Part shown: piece by piece, positions 62,607 to 64,000 of the stretch
Layout of the letters: every line of letters starts with the position of its first letter
Position numbering within the stretch: position 1 is the stretch's first letter
Source: Branchiostoma floridae
Lineage: Eukaryota > Chordata > Leptocardii > Amphioxiformes > Branchiostomatidae
NCBI RefSeq assembly: GCF_000003815.2
Contig: NC_049994.1
Coordinates: 15,793,711-15,857,710 of the forward strand
Direction of reading: 5' to 3'
DNA: 64,000 bases
Notes under the pieces: generated by a model
The model's database searches: none
What the model was told of the DNA's origin: nothing
Seen by the model: only the letters and a program-made list of their open reading frames with translations
Made by a program: the position numbers and the translations under genes

Positions 62607-63582
62607 ATGGCTCAGGCAAATCCCGATGCGCTGCATCCGGACCGGAAGTGCGTTCCGAAATCCCGGAATCCGAATCCTATGTACGCGCCAAACTCCGTTC
62701 ACACTGACTTAAATCCGACGCGAGGGCCGGATTCTCACCCTGAAGGCCGTGGCAATAATGAGGACTGTGCCTTCACCCAACCGTGTACTGGTGGTGAAAC
62801 GCACCAGAACAGCTATAAAAACTCCTATAGACCAGCCAGCAATGATAACAATGGCTATGTCAAGCCACATGAGGATGGTGATAATGCTAACCCCGGCAAC
62901 CCCGGCATTCATCACCATCACGGTACATGTGAAGAAGCTAAACCAGCCGAGGCCAGGCCAGATAACAATTCTGGTGATTCCTGCCTCCGGTCATGTGCTG
63001 TTACACTTGAAAAGGAAACTGCCTTTGGATCAGCTGACAGCAAAACCAATCCCTGTGCTGTCGTCAAGCCAGAAGCTGGTAGATTCCAAGACAATATCGT
63101 CGAATCAGCTGACAATGATGGTAACCCCTGCATCAAATCGTATTCAGTTAAGAACCAGGAAGACGATGGCACAGATGTCGGGCCAGCCGACTGTGAAGTT
63201 ATCCAGCCATACGCTGTGAAGTACCAAGAGCATGACGACAGTAGTAATGATCGCCCACACCCAGGAACCGATGCTGTAACTGAAAACGGACAAACAGCAA
63301 ACATTGCCCCTGAAGAAGACGACATTCAGCCATATGCTGTCGCATACATGGACCAGGATGACATGGCGTGTGCCACAACGTCAGGGGACAATCACGCCCA
63401 AGCTAGACTGTCCTTGCATACACCAACGACGGCTCCAAACAGCATCAATGATGTCTTGGCCAACCCATTGAGCAACGATGCAAATCCTGCTAGTCTTGTC
63501 AGTGAGGAAAGGCAACAGGTCCAGAATGCGCTTCATCTGAATCCGGTGCCCGTGCCAAACGTTCGCCATCCTGCAGCCTGCA
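62607..63582 (+). CDS. First exon of a probable type II membrane protein with Tyr motifs, partial
   Basis: Open frame from ATG to a GTAAGT donor at 63583 (976 bases, 325 residues, phase 1); the rest lies beyond the window. No signal peptide. The protein is Asn/Pro/Asp-rich. It has NPNPMYAPN at 21-29 and a degenerate repeat best seen as IQPYAVKYQEHDD at 199-211 and IQPYAVAYMDQDD at 240-252, with older copies IKSYSVKNQEDD (176-187) and CAVVKPEAG (150-158). I recall this exon type from predicted lancelet proteins in which such an acidic N-terminal region precedes a transmembrane helix and an extracellular domain; that recollection is not checked. The Tyr motifs would then be cytoplasmic. No catalytic domain is visible. 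Confidence 0.75.
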
Positions 63583-63631
63583 GTAAGTTATATTCATATT
63601 TCAAAACATTTGGATATTCGCACGGTTAATA

Positions 63632-63910
63632 CATCCTCCTAACGCAGGAACATCCAACAGCGAAACCGCCTGTCTGGATGTACCCTGCTCTTTCAGCCGT
63701 CACCCTTAGTTCCTGACCGAACTGCTTATGAATATTAATGTGCTTACCCTTATAAATGCGGGATCCCTTTTGAAAACTGAAAGGTCTATTCTCTGATTGG
63801 CTGACAGCTGGTTTGGGGGGACGCCCACAGGAACTAAGAATGACGGCTTAGAAAGCAGGGTACATCCAAACAGACAGTTTCGCTGTTGGATGTCCCCGTA
63901 TAGGAGGATG
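63632..63910. mobile_element. MITE with about 58-base inverted ends
   Basis: CATCCTCCTAACGCAGGAAC and GTCCCCGTATAGGAGGATG ends, with arms ATCCAACAGCGAAAC and GTTTCGCTGTTGGAT plus GGATGTACCCTGCT / AGCAGGGTACATCC. Lies in the first intron of the gene at 62607. Confidence 0.88.
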
Positions 63911-64000
63911 GGTCATTTGGATGAAGACAGACCTTGGATGACATTTAGAAGTTTATACAAGATCAAAACAAATTTGTTTTGTTTTCTTTGAGAAGCTACA

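Noticed and set aside
62749-63325. Alternative frames of 135-156 codons over the right-hand exon
   Set aside because: The 340-codon frame is longest, keeps a repeated peptide motif and ends at a consensus donor; the others are shadows.

Overview
This window is animal genomic DNA, most likely from a lancelet (Branchiostoma). The genes are split into many small exons with GT/AG introns. A yellow/major royal jelly protein gene, which among chordates is characteristic of lancelets, lies beside vertebrate-like ABCC5 and BHMT genes. Short inverted-repeat transposons, tRNA-derived SINEs and truncated LINE 3' ends occupy almost every large intron and spacer. The species call is inference. The gene models were read by hand from protein similarity and splice sites. 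Six of the seven keep frame across every junction I could place; the laccase model has one break where an exon was not found.

Layout. (1) 97-5211, minus: laccase-like multicopper oxidase, running off the left edge. (2) 5212-8788: spacer with a SINE, a foldback element and a TA-flanked MITE. (3) 8789-13538, plus: complete seven-exon yellow/MRJP gene. (4) 13975-17049, minus: complete six-exon cytosolic sulfotransferase. (5) 19175-39225, minus: complete 33-exon ABCC5-like ABC exporter (1477 codons). (6) 42668-47008, minus: nine-exon PhyH-type Fe(II)/2-oxoglutarate dioxygenase. (7) about 49146-55043, plus: betaine-homocysteine S-methyltransferase, divergent from (6). (8) 55503-57282, minus: two-exon mucin-like single-pass membrane protein, unrecognised. 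(9) 57283-62606: repeat-rich spacer with an assembly gap. (10) 62607-63582, plus: first exon of an acidic protein with repeated Tyr motifs, running off the right edge.

How the genes may work together. The laccase and yellow genes are head to head, and yellow and the sulfotransferase are tail to tail. In arthropods laccases and yellow proteins act on catechol/quinone intermediates, and cytosolic sulfotransferases conjugate phenols and amines, so a small phenol-oxidation/conjugation neighbourhood is a testable idea. The dioxygenase and BHMT form a second divergent pair that might share a promoter region.

The most unusual structural signal is recurrent tandem duplication of exon edges together with their splice sites. 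It appears at five places in three genes. Second is a MITE family present four times with 8-9 bp target duplications, and third is a 12-unit minisatellite that appears to have grown from a LINE 3' end beside a splice donor.
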